From Rothia nasimurium (GTDB lineage: Bacteria; Actinomycetota; Actinomycetes; Actinomycetales; Micrococcaceae), in assembly GCF_928391935.1 (NCBI RefSeq), contig NZ_CAKMTD010000002.1:228158-292157 (forward strand): a DNA stretch of 64,000 bases, in the 5' to 3' direction. Shown here piece after piece: positions 44,509 to 53,913 of this stretch. Position 1 is the first letter of the stretch. Every line of letters starts with the position of its first letter. Made by a program: the position numbers and the translations under genes. A model generated the notes under the pieces. The model did no database searches, was not told where the DNA came from, and saw nothing but the letters and a program-made list of their open reading frames with translations.

Positions 44509-46206
44509 TTACTTCTGGTGGTTCTGGTAGGCGGGCAGGACGCTGAACCCGGCAGCCATCAGGGCGCGGGCAGTTTCAATCCGATCGTCCATCTCAATAT
44601 CAGTTCCGGCGACGTCCTGGGCCACCTCGTGGCCGCGTCCTGCCACCAAAATTGAATCGTGGGGGCCAGCCAGGGCAATAGCCTCATCAATTGCCCGGGT
44701 GCGGGGCTCAATGTTGAGAACCTGCTGTGCCCGGGCACCAGCGGCAACAGCGTCCTGGGCACCCCTGGCAACAGCCTCCCGGATGGGGGCAGGGTCCTCC
44801 CCGTGGGGGTCATCGTCCGTGACAATCACAAGGTCAGAGTAGGTCGCGGCAATCTCGCCCATCAGGGGGCGCTTGGTTTGATCACGCTCACCGGTTGCAC
44901 CGAACACAATGATGACCTTGCCGTCAGCTGAGGCCGGTTCAATCGCTTTCAGGGCTCGTTTGAGGGCGTCGGGGTTATGGGCAAAATCAACCAGGGCTGT
45001 GGGCTCGGTAGAGATGAGCTGCATCCGTCCGGGAACAACCGGGGTGAGGGTTTCTGGACGCGCCAAGAGTTCAGTGATCTTGCTCCGTTCCATCTCGTTG
45101 GCAGCTGATTCGAAAACCATGAGGGCAGCGAGGGCCGCGTTGGATACGTTGAAGTCTGCAGGGAGGTGGGTTGAGCTCTTCAGCTCGAAGCCGTCGCCCC
45201 GGCGCAGGGTAAAGGCATGCCCGATACCTTCGCGGGCTACCTTGATCAGAGCCCAGTCCTGCTGGCCGAGGGCAGGGGCCCCCGTGAGGTCCTCCGAGTA
45301 GCCAGCGCCGAAGTTGGTGGCCAGGCGGACGACGGCCAGGGCGCCCAGCTGCTCAACAGCGAGGTCTGCCATCTTCTGACCCCACTCGTCATCAACGGTA
45401 ATCACGGCGCGGCGGGTGCGCTCAGGGGTGAAGAGCTGGGCCTTGGATTCAAAGTAGCTCTGCATGGTGCCGTGCAGGTCCAGGTGGTCCTGGGTGAGGT
45501 TGGTGAAGCCCGCAACGTCGTAGCGGACGCCGTCCACACGGTGATAATCCAGGGCGTGGGAAGAAACCTCCATGGCCGCGCTGGTAATGCCCTGTTCCCG
45601 CATGAGGGCAATCAGGGAATGGACATGCGGGGACTCTGGGGTGGTGAGCTTCGAGGGAATCGCCTGCCCACCGGCTAGGATTTCGATGGTACCGATCAGC
45701 CCGGTGGTGTGGCCCAGGGCCTGCATGATTGAGTTGGTCATGTAGGTGCTGGTGGTCTTCCCGTTGGTGCCGGTGACGCCAAAAAGGCGGGGCGCTCCCC
45801 CACGTTCGGGCTGGGAGTTATAGATGCGGGCGGCCAGGGGGCCGATTGATTTCCGCACCTGGTCGGTCACAATGACACCACAGTCTTCAGGCAGGGTCCC
45901 TGCCTCCTGGGCAATCTTCAGACCAGCTGCGTCGGTCAACATGGCAACAGCACCAAGGTCGAGGGCTGCGGGCAGGAAGCTGGCACCGTGGGCGCGGGCC
46001 CCGCCGAGGGCAACGTAGAGGTCACCGGGCTGGACTTCCCTGGAGTCAAGGGTGATACCGGTGATTGGGCGGTCTGTTTCCTGGGCTATCTGAGCTTGGA
46101 GCCCAATGTCAGCCAACCAGGTTGATACTTCTGCAACAGACCGAGGGGCGGTCTGGGCAGGACGCAGGGTCTGGGCATTACCTTTTAGTTGGGGTTTCTC
46201 AGTCAC
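44509..46206 (-). CDS. murE: UDP-MurNAc-tripeptide ligase MurE
   Basis: Adds the diamino acid (Lys or meso-DAP) at position 3 of the stem peptide. The 565-residue product has GITLDSREVQPGDLYVALGG, the ATP loop GVTGTNGKTTSTYM, SSHALDYHRVDG and a C-domain with DDDPHGEDPAPIREAVARGA. The DDDPHGED segment resembles Lys-adding MurE (DNPRxE is the DAP signature), which fits the L-Lys peptidoglycan of Micrococcaceae (inference). The GTG at 46206 has GGAGGG 5 nt upstream and is preferred over 46305. Confidence 0.94.
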   Translation of the reverse strand: MTEKPQLKGNAQTLRPAQTAPRSVAEVSTWLADIGLQAQIAQETDRPITGITLDSREVQPGDLYVALGGARAHGASFLPAALDLGAVAMLTDAAGLKIAQEAGTLPEDCGVIVTDQVRKSIGPLAARIYNSQPERGGAPRLFGVTGTNGKTTSTYMTNSIMQALGHTTGLIGTIEILAGGQAIPSKLTTPESPHVHSLIALMREQGITSAAMEVSSHALDYHRVDGVRYDVAGFTNLTQDHLDLHGTMQSYFESKAQLFTPERTRRAVITVDDEWGQKMADLAVEQLGALAVVRLATNFGAGYSEDLTGAPALGQQDWALIKVAREGIGHAFTLRRGDGFELKSSTHLPADFNVSNAALAALMVFESAANEMERSKITELLARPETLTPVVPGRMQLISTEPTALVDFAHNPDALKRALKAIEPASADGKVIIVFGATGERDQTKRPLMGEIAATYSDLVIVTDDDPHGEDPAPIREAVARGAQDAVAAGARAQQVLNIEPRTRAIDEAIALAGPHDSILVAGRGHEVAQDVAGTDIEMDDRIETARALMAAGFSVLPAYQNHQK

Positions 46207-46352
46207 GGTATCCCTCCAAGGTGTTAGGAACGGTGCAGGGGCCTTGGGGTGGCCTGTTCTTCTGCCCGTTGGCTGATTTGGTGCGGTGGTGTCTGGGGGC
46301 TGCAAGGACTGAGGATGCGGCCCGCTGTGTGGGTGATGTAATAGGGTCTACT

Positions 46353-48221
46353 TTAGCCGTTTTCATCGTGCCCTTCGGCAAATTTGGGGGTTTCCTGGGG
46401 CTCCGTGGTAGAGCGGGGCACATTGTAGATGTGCAGGGTTTTCTCCATGATTTGCGCAAACTGGGCGGTTGTTCCGGCGGTTCCAACTGCTGCTGCGGTG
46501 GTTTGCGGACGGTGGATGGTCACCGAGACCAGGAAGCGGGGGTTCTCGGTGGGGGCAACACCGACGAAGGAGGTCGTCCAGCCGTCATAGGTGCTTGACC
46601 CCTCGCCTACGTTTTCTGCGGTACCGGTCTTACCGGCCACACGGTAGCCGTTGACCTGGGCTGTTTTGGCACCGGCCTGGTAAACCACCGCTTCCATGAC
46701 CTGCAGGGTCTTCCGGGCAGTCGCTTCGCTGATGATGCGTGTGCCTTCGGCAACGGGGCGGACTTCTTCTGTTCCGTCAGCGTCAATGACCGCGTCGATA
46801 ATCCGGGGCTTGAGCATGACCCCCTTGTTTGCAATGGCCTGGTAAATCATGGCTGTTTGCAGGGCTGACTGGGCCACACCCTGGCCGAAAAGCACCGTGT
46901 ACTGCTGGCGAATATCCCAGTCCCGCCAGTCATAGATGAGACCCCGGGATTCTCCGGTGAGCTCGATTCCGGTGTAGTCACCGATACCGAATTTTTTGAG
47001 CCAATTGTAGCGTTGTTCTTTACTGAGCTTGCTGCCCATCATGACGGTGCCGGTGTTCATTGAGTCGGCAATGATGCCAGCTACCGTGCGTTTCTGGGCA
47101 GGGTGGACGAAGGGATCGGTAATGACCTGGTTATCGATATGAAGTTCGGCAGGAACGTCGTAAACCGTTTCAGGCTGGGCGATACCTTCTTCAATGACGG
47201 CTGCTGTGGTCAGGATTTTTTCGGTTGAGCCGGGTTCGAAGACCTGGGTGATAGCCCTCGGGTTCATGTCTGCCAGCTCAAATTCTTTGGCGCCGGGGTC
47301 CATGGTGCTGGAATCGGCCATGGCCAAGATGGAGCCGTCGCGGATATCCATGACGATGACGGTGCCCCATTCAGCTTTGAGCTCCTGGGCGCGGGCAGCA
47401 ATGATCTGCTGGGCAAAGTATTGGACGTCCTGGTTGATGGTCAGGCGCACATTTTTGCCGTTTTGGGCTGGGGTGATGGATTCGTTGCCGATGGGGATAC
47501 GGATGCCGTCAGCTGAGATTTCGTAGGTTCGGCTGCCGTCGACACCGGCCAGTTCCTTTTCCATGGTGCGTTCGATGCCCACGGAGTTGTTGGTGGTGCG
47601 GGTCTCGGTGGTGCTGCCTTCTACGGCTTCTTCGACGACAGAGTAGCGTCCTACCACTGACCCGGCGACCATACCGTTGGGGTATTTACGGTCTGACAGG
47701 ATTTCCCCGTAGATGAAGGGGGCTTGCAGCTCGTCGACCTTGTTGAAGACCTCAGGGGTGACGTTTTCTTTGACGATCCAGTATTGGCGGTCCCCGTCGA
47801 GTGCTGCTTTGACGTCGGCGTCGTTCATTTTGAGAATGTCAGCGAGTTCGTACACCAATTCGGTGGGGGTCACGGTCACTGTTTCCTGGGTGCCGGGGAT
47901 TCGGCGTTCGAAGGAGGAGACGATGCTCTGGTCCACGGTGATGTTGTAGCGTTGGACGCTGCGGGCCATGACGTTCCCGTTGATGTCGAGGATTTCACCG
48001 CGGAGGGCGGGGATGGTGTGGATGCGGGTGCGGTGGGTGCGGGCCTTTTCGGCCAGGCCGTTGGGGTCCAGGCCTTGGAGGTAGGCCATTTTTGCGCCGA
48101 CGAGGCCGAGCCCGGCAAGGCCGAGGGTACCTGCGATGAAGCCGCGGCGGTTGATGCCGCGTTGAATTTCATCCACGGGTGTTGGACGCTGCTTCCCGCT
48201 CAAGGGGCCCCCTTTGGTCAT
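46353..48221 (-). CDS. ftsI: Septal penicillin-binding protein FtsI (PBP2B/PBP3 class)
   Basis: Class B transpeptidase cross-linking septal peptidoglycan. The 622-residue product has an N-terminal membrane helix (GFIAGTLGLAGLGLVGAKM), the dimerisation domain (RGEILDINGNVMARSV), and transpeptidase motifs SxxK in EPGSTEKILTTAA, SxN in ADSMNTGTV and KTG in VAGKTGTAENVGEG. No PASTA domain. It sits between ftsL and murE. A 146-nt gap to murE shows nothing distinctive. Confidence 0.97.
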   Translation of the reverse strand: MTKGGPLSGKQRPTPVDEIQRGINRRGFIAGTLGLAGLGLVGAKMAYLQGLDPNGLAEKARTHRTRIHTIPALRGEILDINGNVMARSVQRYNITVDQSIVSSFERRIPGTQETVTVTPTELVYELADILKMNDADVKAALDGDRQYWIVKENVTPEVFNKVDELQAPFIYGEILSDRKYPNGMVAGSVVGRYSVVEEAVEGSTTETRTTNNSVGIERTMEKELAGVDGSRTYEISADGIRIPIGNESITPAQNGKNVRLTINQDVQYFAQQIIAARAQELKAEWGTVIVMDIRDGSILAMADSSTMDPGAKEFELADMNPRAITQVFEPGSTEKILTTAAVIEEGIAQPETVYDVPAELHIDNQVITDPFVHPAQKRTVAGIIADSMNTGTVMMGSKLSKEQRYNWLKKFGIGDYTGIELTGESRGLIYDWRDWDIRQQYTVLFGQGVAQSALQTAMIYQAIANKGVMLKPRIIDAVIDADGTEEVRPVAEGTRIISEATARKTLQVMEAVVYQAGAKTAQVNGYRVAGKTGTAENVGEGSSTYDGWTTSFVGVAPTENPRFLVSVTIHRPQTTAAAVGTAGTTAQFAQIMEKTLHIYNVPRSTTEPQETPKFAEGHDENG

Positions 48222-48273
48222 GGTTCTGGTGGGTGAATCGTCAGGTCTGCGTTAGTTTTTGCTGGTGAGAACT

Positions 48274-48308
48274 CACCAGGTGCCTACCGTTGGGGCAGGC
48301 ACCTGGTG
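48274..48308 (-). terminator. Hairpin between ftsL and ftsI
   Basis: A 12-bp perfect stem CACCAGGTGCCT (48274-48285) / AGGCACCTGGTG (48297-48308) in the 98-nt gap. No T-run directly follows. It is probably an attenuator or mRNA-stability element inside the dcw operon. Confidence 0.5.
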
Positions 48309-48319
48309 GACGCTGGTGG

Positions 48320-48958
48320 CTACTGGCCGCCCTGGCTGGGTTGCGGAGCCGGTGCGCTGGATTCAGCTGATGCTTTGGCTTCGGCTTCTTTCTTGGCCTT
48401 AGCTTCCTCTTCTTCCTTCTTCCTTTGCTCTTCGGCCCTCACGCTTGCTTCTTCGTAGGCCTTGGTATCAGCCAGGGCAGGAGGGGCGATGAGGTTTTTG
48501 GTGGTGGGGTCTTCTCCGGTGACGGCCTGGGGGGTACCGGAAATTTCGCCGGTTTCTAGGTCGATGGTTGCCTGGCTGGAGGCGGCGACGAGGCCTAGTT
48601 GGCTGGCCCGGATGGCGAGGTCTTGGGGGGCCTGGTGGAATTCGATTTCCTGGGCCAGGGCTTCGTTACTTTGGACCAGGGCCCTTTCCTGGGCACGGAG
48701 TTCTACGAGTTCGTACTGCCGGGAGGCCATGGTGATGCTGAGGCCAAGGACGACGATCAGGGAGAAGAGCAGGGCGCCGAGGCCGAAGAAGACTCGCCAG
48801 CGGTTGTCGTAGGAGCGGACGTAGCGGGCGCGGGAGAGGGGACGACGGTGGGGGCGGCTGGCGCCCTGGGCGTCGCCTTTAACCAGGGTCAGCTTGGGTT
48901 TGGTGCTGCCCTGGGTGGCTTCTCCGGTGGAGTGGGGGAAACGGGGTTCCGCGCTCAT
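48320..48958 (-). CDS. ftsL: FtsL-like division protein
   Basis: A 212-residue bitopic protein. It has a basic cytosolic N-terminus ([20 protein letters not shown]) and one membrane helix ([20 protein letters not shown]). A periplasmic coil follows ([17 protein letters not shown]) with the [11 protein letters not shown] segment typical of FtsL. It ends in a long Lys/Glu/Ala-rich tail ([17 protein letters not shown]). Position between rsmH and ftsI supports FtsL. Overlaps rsmH by 4 nt. Confidence 0.88.
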   Translation of the reverse strand: MSAEPRFPHSTGEATQGSTKPKLTLVKGDAQGASRPHRRPLSRARYVRSYDNRWRVFFGLGALLFSLIVVLGLSITMASRQYELVELRAQERALVQSNEALAQEIEFHQAPQDLAIRASQLGLVAASSQATIDLETGEISGTPQAVTGEDPTTKNLIAPPALADTKAYEEASVRAEEQRKKEEEEAKAKKEAEAKASAESSAPAPQPSQGGQ

Positions 48959-49950
48959 CGTGGTGCCTTAGTGGTCTTGATTTTTTCTGCGGCTCGGAGC
49001 TTTGCTGATGCGGCTCGTGAGTTCTCTTCGATTTCTGCTTCTGTGGGGGGTTCTGCCCCGCGGGTGATGATCTTGAGTTCGGGTTTGTGTTCCTCAAGTT
49101 CGACGGGGAAGCCCTTGGGGGCGCTGGAGGTTGCACGGGTGGTGAAGGCCCGTTTGACGATTTTGTCTTCGAGGCTGTGGTAGCTCATGGCGACGCAGCG
49201 GCCCCCCAGGTTGAGGGCGTCGATGGCTGCGGGGATAGCTCGTTCGAGGGCGTCCAGTTCGTGGTTGACCTCGATTCGCAGGGCCTGGAAGGTGCGCTTG
49301 GCCGGGTGGCCGCCCTTGCGCTGGGCGGCGACGGGGACGGCCTGCTGGATGACTTTGACGAGTTCGCCGGTGGTTTCAAAAGGACGCACGGCGCGGGCCT
49401 CAACAATTTTTGAGGCGATGCGGGCAGCGAACTTTTCTTCGCCCCATTGACGGATGATGCGGCGCAGGTCGTGCTCGTCATAGGTGTTGACGACGATGGC
49501 TGCAGTTAGGTCGTCGGCGGTGTTCATGCGCATGTCCAGGGGCGCGTCATAGGAGTAGGCGAACCCGCGTGATCGTTCATCCAGCTGCATGGATGAGACG
49601 CCCAGGTCAAAGAGGATTCCGTCCACTTCGCTAACGCCGGCTTCCTCCAAGGCGCGGGGAATCTCGTCGTAGACTGCATGTACGGGGATGAAGCGGTCAC
49701 CAAAGCGGGCAAGGCGTTCCCCTGCCAGCTTGTGGGCCATGAGGTCGCGGTCAATACCAATCAGGGTGAGGTCTTCAAAGCGTTCCAGCATTGCTTCTGA
49801 GTGACCCCCCATGCCGAGGGTACCGTCAATGACGACGGCGCCGGGGCGGGAGATTGCGGGCGCGAGCAGGTTGAGGCAACGGTCGAGCATGACCGGGATG
49901 TGCCTGTCTTTGGCTTCCTTGCCGGGTGAGAGGTCCTCTACCTGAGTCAA
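48955..49950 (-). CDS. rsmH: 16S rRNA (cytosine-1402-N4)-methyltransferase RsmH
   Basis: SAM-dependent methylation of C1402 in the ribosomal P site. The 331-residue product has [15 protein letters not shown], the SAM motif [43 protein letters not shown] and [15 protein letters not shown]. It is the second gene of the dcw cluster, 56 nt after mraZ. Confidence 0.97.
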   Translation of the reverse strand: MTQVEDLSPGKEAKDRHIPVMLDRCLNLLAPAISRPGAVVIDGTLGMGGHSEAMLERFEDLTLIGIDRDLMAHKLAGERLARFGDRFIPVHAVYDEIPRALEEAGVSEVDGILFDLGVSSMQLDERSRGFAYSYDAPLDMRMNTADDLTAAIVVNTYDEHDLRRIIRQWGEEKFAARIASKIVEARAVRPFETTGELVKVIQQAVPVAAQRKGGHPAKRTFQALRIEVNHELDALERAIPAAIDALNLGGRCVAMSYHSLEDKIVKRAFTTRATSSAPKGFPVELEEHKPELKIITRGAEPPTEAEIEENSRAASAKLRAAEKIKTTKAPR

Positions 49951-50006
49951 GGTGCGCTCCTCTGATATGGGTGGTTTGTGCGAACAGTTGGGGGTTGGCC
50001 GGGGCG

Positions 50007-50441
50007 CTACAGGAGCAGGCCGGGAAGGAGTTCTTCGTCGGTGTCAGCGAAGCTTTCTTCCTGTTCAGCTAAGTAGGTTTCCCAGGCGTCGGTGCTCCAG
50101 ATTTCAGCCCGGGAGCCTGCGCCAATGACGGTGAGCTCTTTTTCAAGCCCGGCATAGTCCCTCAGATTCTGAGGTATGGTGATGCGTCCCTGCTTATCTG
50201 GAACCTCGTCTGATGCTCCCGATAGGAACACACGAATGTAGTCTCGGGCCTGCTTTGAGGAGAGCGGTGCCGTGCGAAGCTGCTCGTGGATGCGTTCAAA
50301 TTCTGCCAGCGTGAAAACGTAGAGACAGCGTTCCTGCCCGCGGGTGAGCACGAGTCCCTGCTCCAGCTGCTCCCGGAACTTTGCAGGAAGGATGAGCCGC
50401 CCTTTAACGTCCAGACGCGGGGTGTGAGTCCCGAGGAACAT
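50007..50441 (-). CDS. mraZ: Transcriptional regulator MraZ
   Basis: Two tandem MraZ (AbrB-like) domains in 144 residues: [20 protein letters not shown] ... [16 protein letters not shown] and [20 protein letters not shown] with [15 protein letters not shown]. MraZ represses its own operon by binding GTGG-type repeats upstream, and such repeats are present at 50518-50543. First gene of the dcw cluster. Confidence 0.97.
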   Translation of the reverse strand: MFLGTHTPRLDVKGRLILPAKFREQLEQGLVLTRGQERCLYVFTLAEFERIHEQLRTAPLSSKQARDYIRVFLSGASDEVPDKQGRITIPQNLRDYAGLEKELTVIGAGSRAEIWSTDAWETYLAEQEESFADTDEELLPGLLL

Positions 50442-50517
50442 TCCACCACCGCCTCAATTGTCATGCTTTAGAATCTCCCGGCTGACAGGAGAAACTACAT
50501 CAGTGTTGTTCTATCCC

Positions 50518-50543
50518 CTCCACTTTACTCCACTCCGCCCCAC
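50518..50543 (-). promoter_or_regulatory. MraZ-binding repeats upstream of mraZ
   Basis: On the minus strand, three hexamers GTGGGG, GTGGAG, GTGGAG (50538-50543, 50528-50533, 50518-50523) recur at exactly 10-nt spacing, 77-102 nt upstream of mraZ. This matches the known MraZ operator design of short direct repeats one helical turn apart. The rest of the 287-nt region up to 50728 is the promoter area and the DUF3040 terminator. Confidence 0.8.
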
Positions 50544-50663
50544 CGTGGGCACCGAAACCCCCATATTTACCTGCTTTTTGAGTGTTTTCACACGGTTTTT
50601 GATGGTGGGGTAGGTATCCGGGGTATCCCCTACCAACCCCTCAGGAGCCCTAGAGACGCAAAA

Positions 50664-50686
50664 CTGCCCGGCCTGAGACCGGGCAG
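50664..50686 (-). terminator. Intrinsic terminator of the DUF3040 gene
   Basis: CTGCCCGG/CCGGGCAG with a 7-nt loop, followed on the minus strand by TTTTGCG, 42 nt past the stop at 50729. Confidence 0.85.
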
Positions 50687-50728
50687 TGGCAGAAAGTGGA
50701 GGGGGAAACCACCCCAGGGGGCGTGGGA

Positions 50729-51133
50729 TTAGAAGCGAGAGCCACCCTGACGTTCATCCCACTTGTCTTCAAGATTGCGCATAAAACTTGAGTATTTTCC
50801 GGACTGCCCCTTGGATGAGGTGGGGGCAGATGAGGCGCCAGAGGCGGCGTGGCCAGCTACCTTGGGGGCGGTCGTTGCCCAGTAGATACCGCCGCAGGTA
50901 ATCAAGAAACCTAGAACTCCAACCACAATCAACTTGGTGGATACCCCGGCAATGAGCACACCCAAGCCAAGCACAGCGATGAGAGCACCAATCACCAGAT
51001 TGCGGGGGGAGGCCTTGGGGGCACGGTCAAGGACGGGCTGGGACCCTGTCATGGTCGAACTAAAAACCGGGTCGTCATTGAGCTGTTTCTCAAGCTGGGC
51101 AAGTAGTGCTTGTTCCTGCTCTGATAGCGCCAT
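50729..51133 (-). CDS. DUF3040 small membrane protein
   Basis: A 134-residue protein starting MALSEQEQALLAQLEKQLNDDP, the DUF3040 signature, then a short linker and two membrane helices (NLVIGALIAVLGLGVLIAG and LIVVGVLGFLITCGGIYWA). The basic C-tail ends MRNLEDKWDERQG. It lies just upstream of mraZ in the same place as in mycobacteria and streptomycetes. Function unknown. The ATG at 51131-51133 has AGGAGG 6 nt upstream. Confidence 0.9.
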   Translation of the reverse strand: MALSEQEQALLAQLEKQLNDDPVFSSTMTGSQPVLDRAPKASPRNLVIGALIAVLGLGVLIAGVSTKLIVVGVLGFLITCGGIYWATTAPKVAGHAASGASSAPTSSKGQSGKYSSFMRNLEDKWDERQGGSRF

Positions 51134-51290
51134 GGGGGGCCTCCTAGTCCTCGGTGCAAGAGCGGCAATGTTCTTGCTGTCGTATGGTGGGGGCCATGCC
51201 TGACCCGGCACCTACCCTCCTATCTTACATTTTTCAGGTGCCTGCTCCACACCGGGAGCCTGAATTTTTCAGGAGCAGCCCTGAACCGAT

Positions 51291-52577
51291 CTAGCTGGAT
51301 TCAGCCTCCCCCAGCGCCTCCGGGGAAGCCGCATCAGGGAGCAAACGGGCCGGCAGTAAACCGGCAACCCCAAATTTCTGGTGGATAGAATCCATAGCCC
51401 GTTCTGCCCCGCCCCACCGTTGTTGCCGGTCAGCGGTGTCCGGGTCTAAATCCTCGCCGAGCAAGGAAAGCTGGATGCCAGCGTCCTCACCTTCGAGTTT
51501 CTCAGCCCGCACCCCCACCAGCCGCAGGGGCCGGGGAGCCACCCCGTCCCCGTCCACCACGCCCAGGGTGTGAAGATGGGCGAGCGCAGCGCCGTACATT
51601 ACCCTTCCCGATGAGGTTGGCTCGGGCAGGGGGCAGGAGCGGGTGATGGTTTCAAAGGTGGAGTACCTGATTTTGAGGCTGAGTGACCTAGTTTGACGGC
51701 CTGCAGCGCGTAGTCTTTGCCCTACCTGGAGGCAGATGGAGTACAGCTCAGCCGATATGATACGGGCATCGCTCTGGTCGACGGTAAAGGTGTGTTCGGC
51801 TCCGATAGATTTTTCGATCCGTTCGGTAACCACCTCGCGCCGGTCAATGCCCCGGGCCATCTCGTAGAGGTGCAGACCGCCTGCCTCCCCGAAGCGTCCC
51901 TGTAGCCAGGCTAGGTCGTACTCCCTCAGGTGGGCGACCTGGCGGATACCTAGGCCGTCGAGGTGGGCTGCAGTTTTTGCGCCGACTCCCCAGAGTGTGC
52001 CTACGGGGAGGGGGTCGAGGAAGTCCTGGACGCGGTGGGGCGGCACTACCCACAGGCCGTTGGGTTTCGAGCCGGTTGAGGCCATTTTGGCGACGAATTT
52101 GGTGGGGGCTATACCGGCTGAGGCTGGCAGGTGCATTTCAGCTGCGATTCTCTCGCGCACCTTCTGGGCAATGGTGACCGGGTCACCTTGATGCTTCACG
52201 GCCCCGGTCAGGTCCAGAAAAGCCTCATCCACGCTGACCTGTTCCACCTTGTCGGTGACGTCCCGAAGAATTCCCATGATTCTGGCCGAGTACTCACGGT
52301 AGTGGGCAGAGGGCTCCACCACAATAGCTCCGGGGCACAGGTGCAGAGCCCTCACCAGGGGCATGGCTGAACGCACCCCGTACCGGCGGGCCTCATAGGA
52401 GGCAGAAAGGACGACGGACCGGGGAGCCTTGCGAGCCACAATAATTTTCTGCCCCCGCAGGTGGGGCTGGGTGAGAAGCTCCACGTTAACGAAGAAGGCA
52501 TCCATATCAAGGTGCATGATGATCCGCCCCTTGTTCACCCGGCCCTCCCCTGCCGTCCCCCTACCCTGAGCACCCAT
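51291..52577 (-). CDS. dinB: DNA polymerase IV (Y family)
   Basis: Translesion polymerase. The product (428 aa from this start) has the catalytic RIIMHLDMDAFFVNVE, YEARRYGVRSAMPL and QVSVDEAFLDLTG with the acidic pair, then HhH and little-finger domains (PVGTLWGVGAKTAAHLDGLG). The ATG at 52577 has GGGAGGT 5 nt upstream. A GTG at 52538 with GGAGGG is an alternative. A LexA-like box lies 36 nt upstream, so SOS control is likely. Confidence 0.94.
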   Translation of the reverse strand: MGAQGRGTAGEGRVNKGRIIMHLDMDAFFVNVELLTQPHLRGQKIIVARKAPRSVVLSASYEARRYGVRSAMPLVRALHLCPGAIVVEPSAHYREYSARIMGILRDVTDKVEQVSVDEAFLDLTGAVKHQGDPVTIAQKVRERIAAEMHLPASAGIAPTKFVAKMASTGSKPNGLWVVPPHRVQDFLDPLPVGTLWGVGAKTAAHLDGLGIRQVAHLREYDLAWLQGRFGEAGGLHLYEMARGIDRREVVTERIEKSIGAEHTFTVDQSDARIISAELYSICLQVGQRLRAAGRQTRSLSLKIRYSTFETITRSCPLPEPTSSGRVMYGAALAHLHTLGVVDGDGVAPRPLRLVGVRAEKLEGEDAGIQLSLLGEDLDPDTADRQQRWGGAERAMDSIHQKFGVAGLLPARLLPDAASPEALGEAESS

Positions 52578-52612
52578 CTGCACCTCCCGGTTCCCCCTCC
52601 CCAAGCAGGTAA

Positions 52613-52628
52613 TCGAAAATATGTTCTA
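52613..52628. promoter_or_regulatory. LexA (SOS) box-like site upstream of dinB
   Basis: TCGAAA-ATAT-GTTCTA matches the actinobacterial LexA consensus TCGAAC-N4-GTTCGA at 10 of 12 fixed positions, between divergent dinB and the polyprenyl synthase gene. Confidence 0.7.
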
Positions 52629-52716
52629 ATACTATCCTAGGGTATCTATCCACGCCCCGCCACCCTTTTCTCGTTAGACTAGAAACCACAGCAGATACGC
52701 CCAACCCAAGGACGCC

Positions 52717-53829
52717 ATGACCACCCACCCTGCCCCCGTCTTTCCCGCCGACGAATCCACCCGCTACCTTGAAGCTCTAGAAGAGAGCATGAAGGATTTC
52801 TTCGCCGAGCAGGGAGAAATCATGGCGCAGGTATCCACCGAAACCCTCCCCCTCCTGGACTCCATCGCCGCCCTCTCCACCGGCGGCAAGCGCCTGCGAG
52901 CGCTCCTCGCCTACTGGGGCTATCGCGGTGCCGGTGGGGCTGAACTCTCTGAGTCAATCATCAAGGCTGGCCTGGCCATTGAGCTTTTCCAGACCGCTGC
53001 CCTGATCCACGACGACATTATCGACGCCTCGGACACCCGACGCGGCGCCCCGTCCGTCCACCGCCGCTTTGAGGCCATGCACACCGACCGGGGCTACAAG
53101 ACCGACCCGGCCACCTTTGGTGTCTCCAGCGCAATTCTGGCCGGGGACCTGTGCCTGTCCTGGTCAGAGATGGTTTTTTCCTCCATTCCTGAACTCACCG
53201 CCCGCAGTGAAGCCCGCTTCATCTTTGACCTCATGCGCACCGAGGTCATGGCAGGTCAGTACCTCGATATTGTTGGGGAGGTCGTTCCCGAAGAGGAGCC
53301 CCAGGCTGCCCTGGAACGGGCCCTCAACGTCATCCGCTACAAGTCAGCCAAGTATTCCTGCGAGCACCCTGTCGCCCTGGGCGGGTCCCTGGCCCTCGGC
53401 CAGGCCCACGGCCAGGAGTCAGAGCTTGTGGCCGGTTACCGGGCTTTTGCCCTTCCCTTGGGTGAGGGGTTCCAGTTGCGCGACGACGTCCTGGGTGTTT
53501 TCGGCGAGCCTGAAACCACCGGCAAGCCCGCCGGTGATGACCTGCGCGAGGGTAAGCGCACCGTCCTGACGGCCTTCACCGCCATGAAAACCACCGAGGC
53601 CTCCCGGGCCCACCTCGAAGCCTCCCTCGGTAACCCCGACCTCAATGCGGCGGCCATAGCCGAGCTGCAAGAGCTCATGCGCACCAGCGGGGCCCTGGAC
53701 GAAGTTGAGGCCCTGATTGCCCTCAAGAGTGAGCAGGCCTTGGCTGCCCTAGCGGCCCTACCGGTTGAGGACGAGGTCCGTGCAGCCCTGCACGCCATTG
53801 CGCTTAAGGCCCTGCACCGGAGTCACTAG
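52717..53829 (+). CDS. Polyprenyl (geranylgeranyl-type) diphosphate synthase
   Basis: Elongates allylic diphosphates with IPP to make isoprenoid precursors (quinone side chains or carotenoids). In the 370-residue product, GGKRLRALLAYWGYRG is the IPP-binding site, LIHDDIIDASDTRRGAP the first Asp-rich motif and FQLRDDVLGVFGEPETTGKP the second. The position near a PknL-type kinase resembles M. tuberculosis idsA2 (Rv2173). Chain length cannot be fixed from sequence alone. AAGGA precedes the ATG. Confidence 0.93.
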   Translation: MTTHPAPVFPADESTRYLEALEESMKDFFAEQGEIMAQVSTETLPLLDSIAALSTGGKRLRALLAYWGYRGAGGAELSESIIKAGLAIELFQTAALIHDDIIDASDTRRGAPSVHRRFEAMHTDRGYKTDPATFGVSSAILAGDLCLSWSEMVFSSIPELTARSEARFIFDLMRTEVMAGQYLDIVGEVVPEEEPQAALERALNVIRYKSAKYSCEHPVALGGSLALGQAHGQESELVAGYRAFALPLGEGFQLRDDVLGVFGEPETTGKPAGDDLREGKRTVLTAFTAMKTTEASRAHLEASLGNPDLNAAAIAELQELMRTSGALDEVEALIALKSEQALAALAALPVEDEVRAALHAIALKALHRSH

Positions 53830-53839
53830 GCAGTCGCAA

Positions 53840-53899
53840 CCCCAGGAAACTTCCTGGGGGAACACAAAAGACCCCGTCCTGGTTCTCCAGGGCGGGGTC
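53840..53899. terminator. Two terminators between convergent genes
   Basis: CCCCAGGAA-AC-TTCCTGGGG (53840-53859), then GACCCCG-T-CCTGG-TTCT-CCAGG-G-CGGGGTC (53870-53899). The second is followed on the minus strand by TTTTGTG, a good intrinsic terminator for the gene at 53914. Confidence 0.85.
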
Positions 53900-53913
53900 A
53901 TCTGTTTCTGGGG

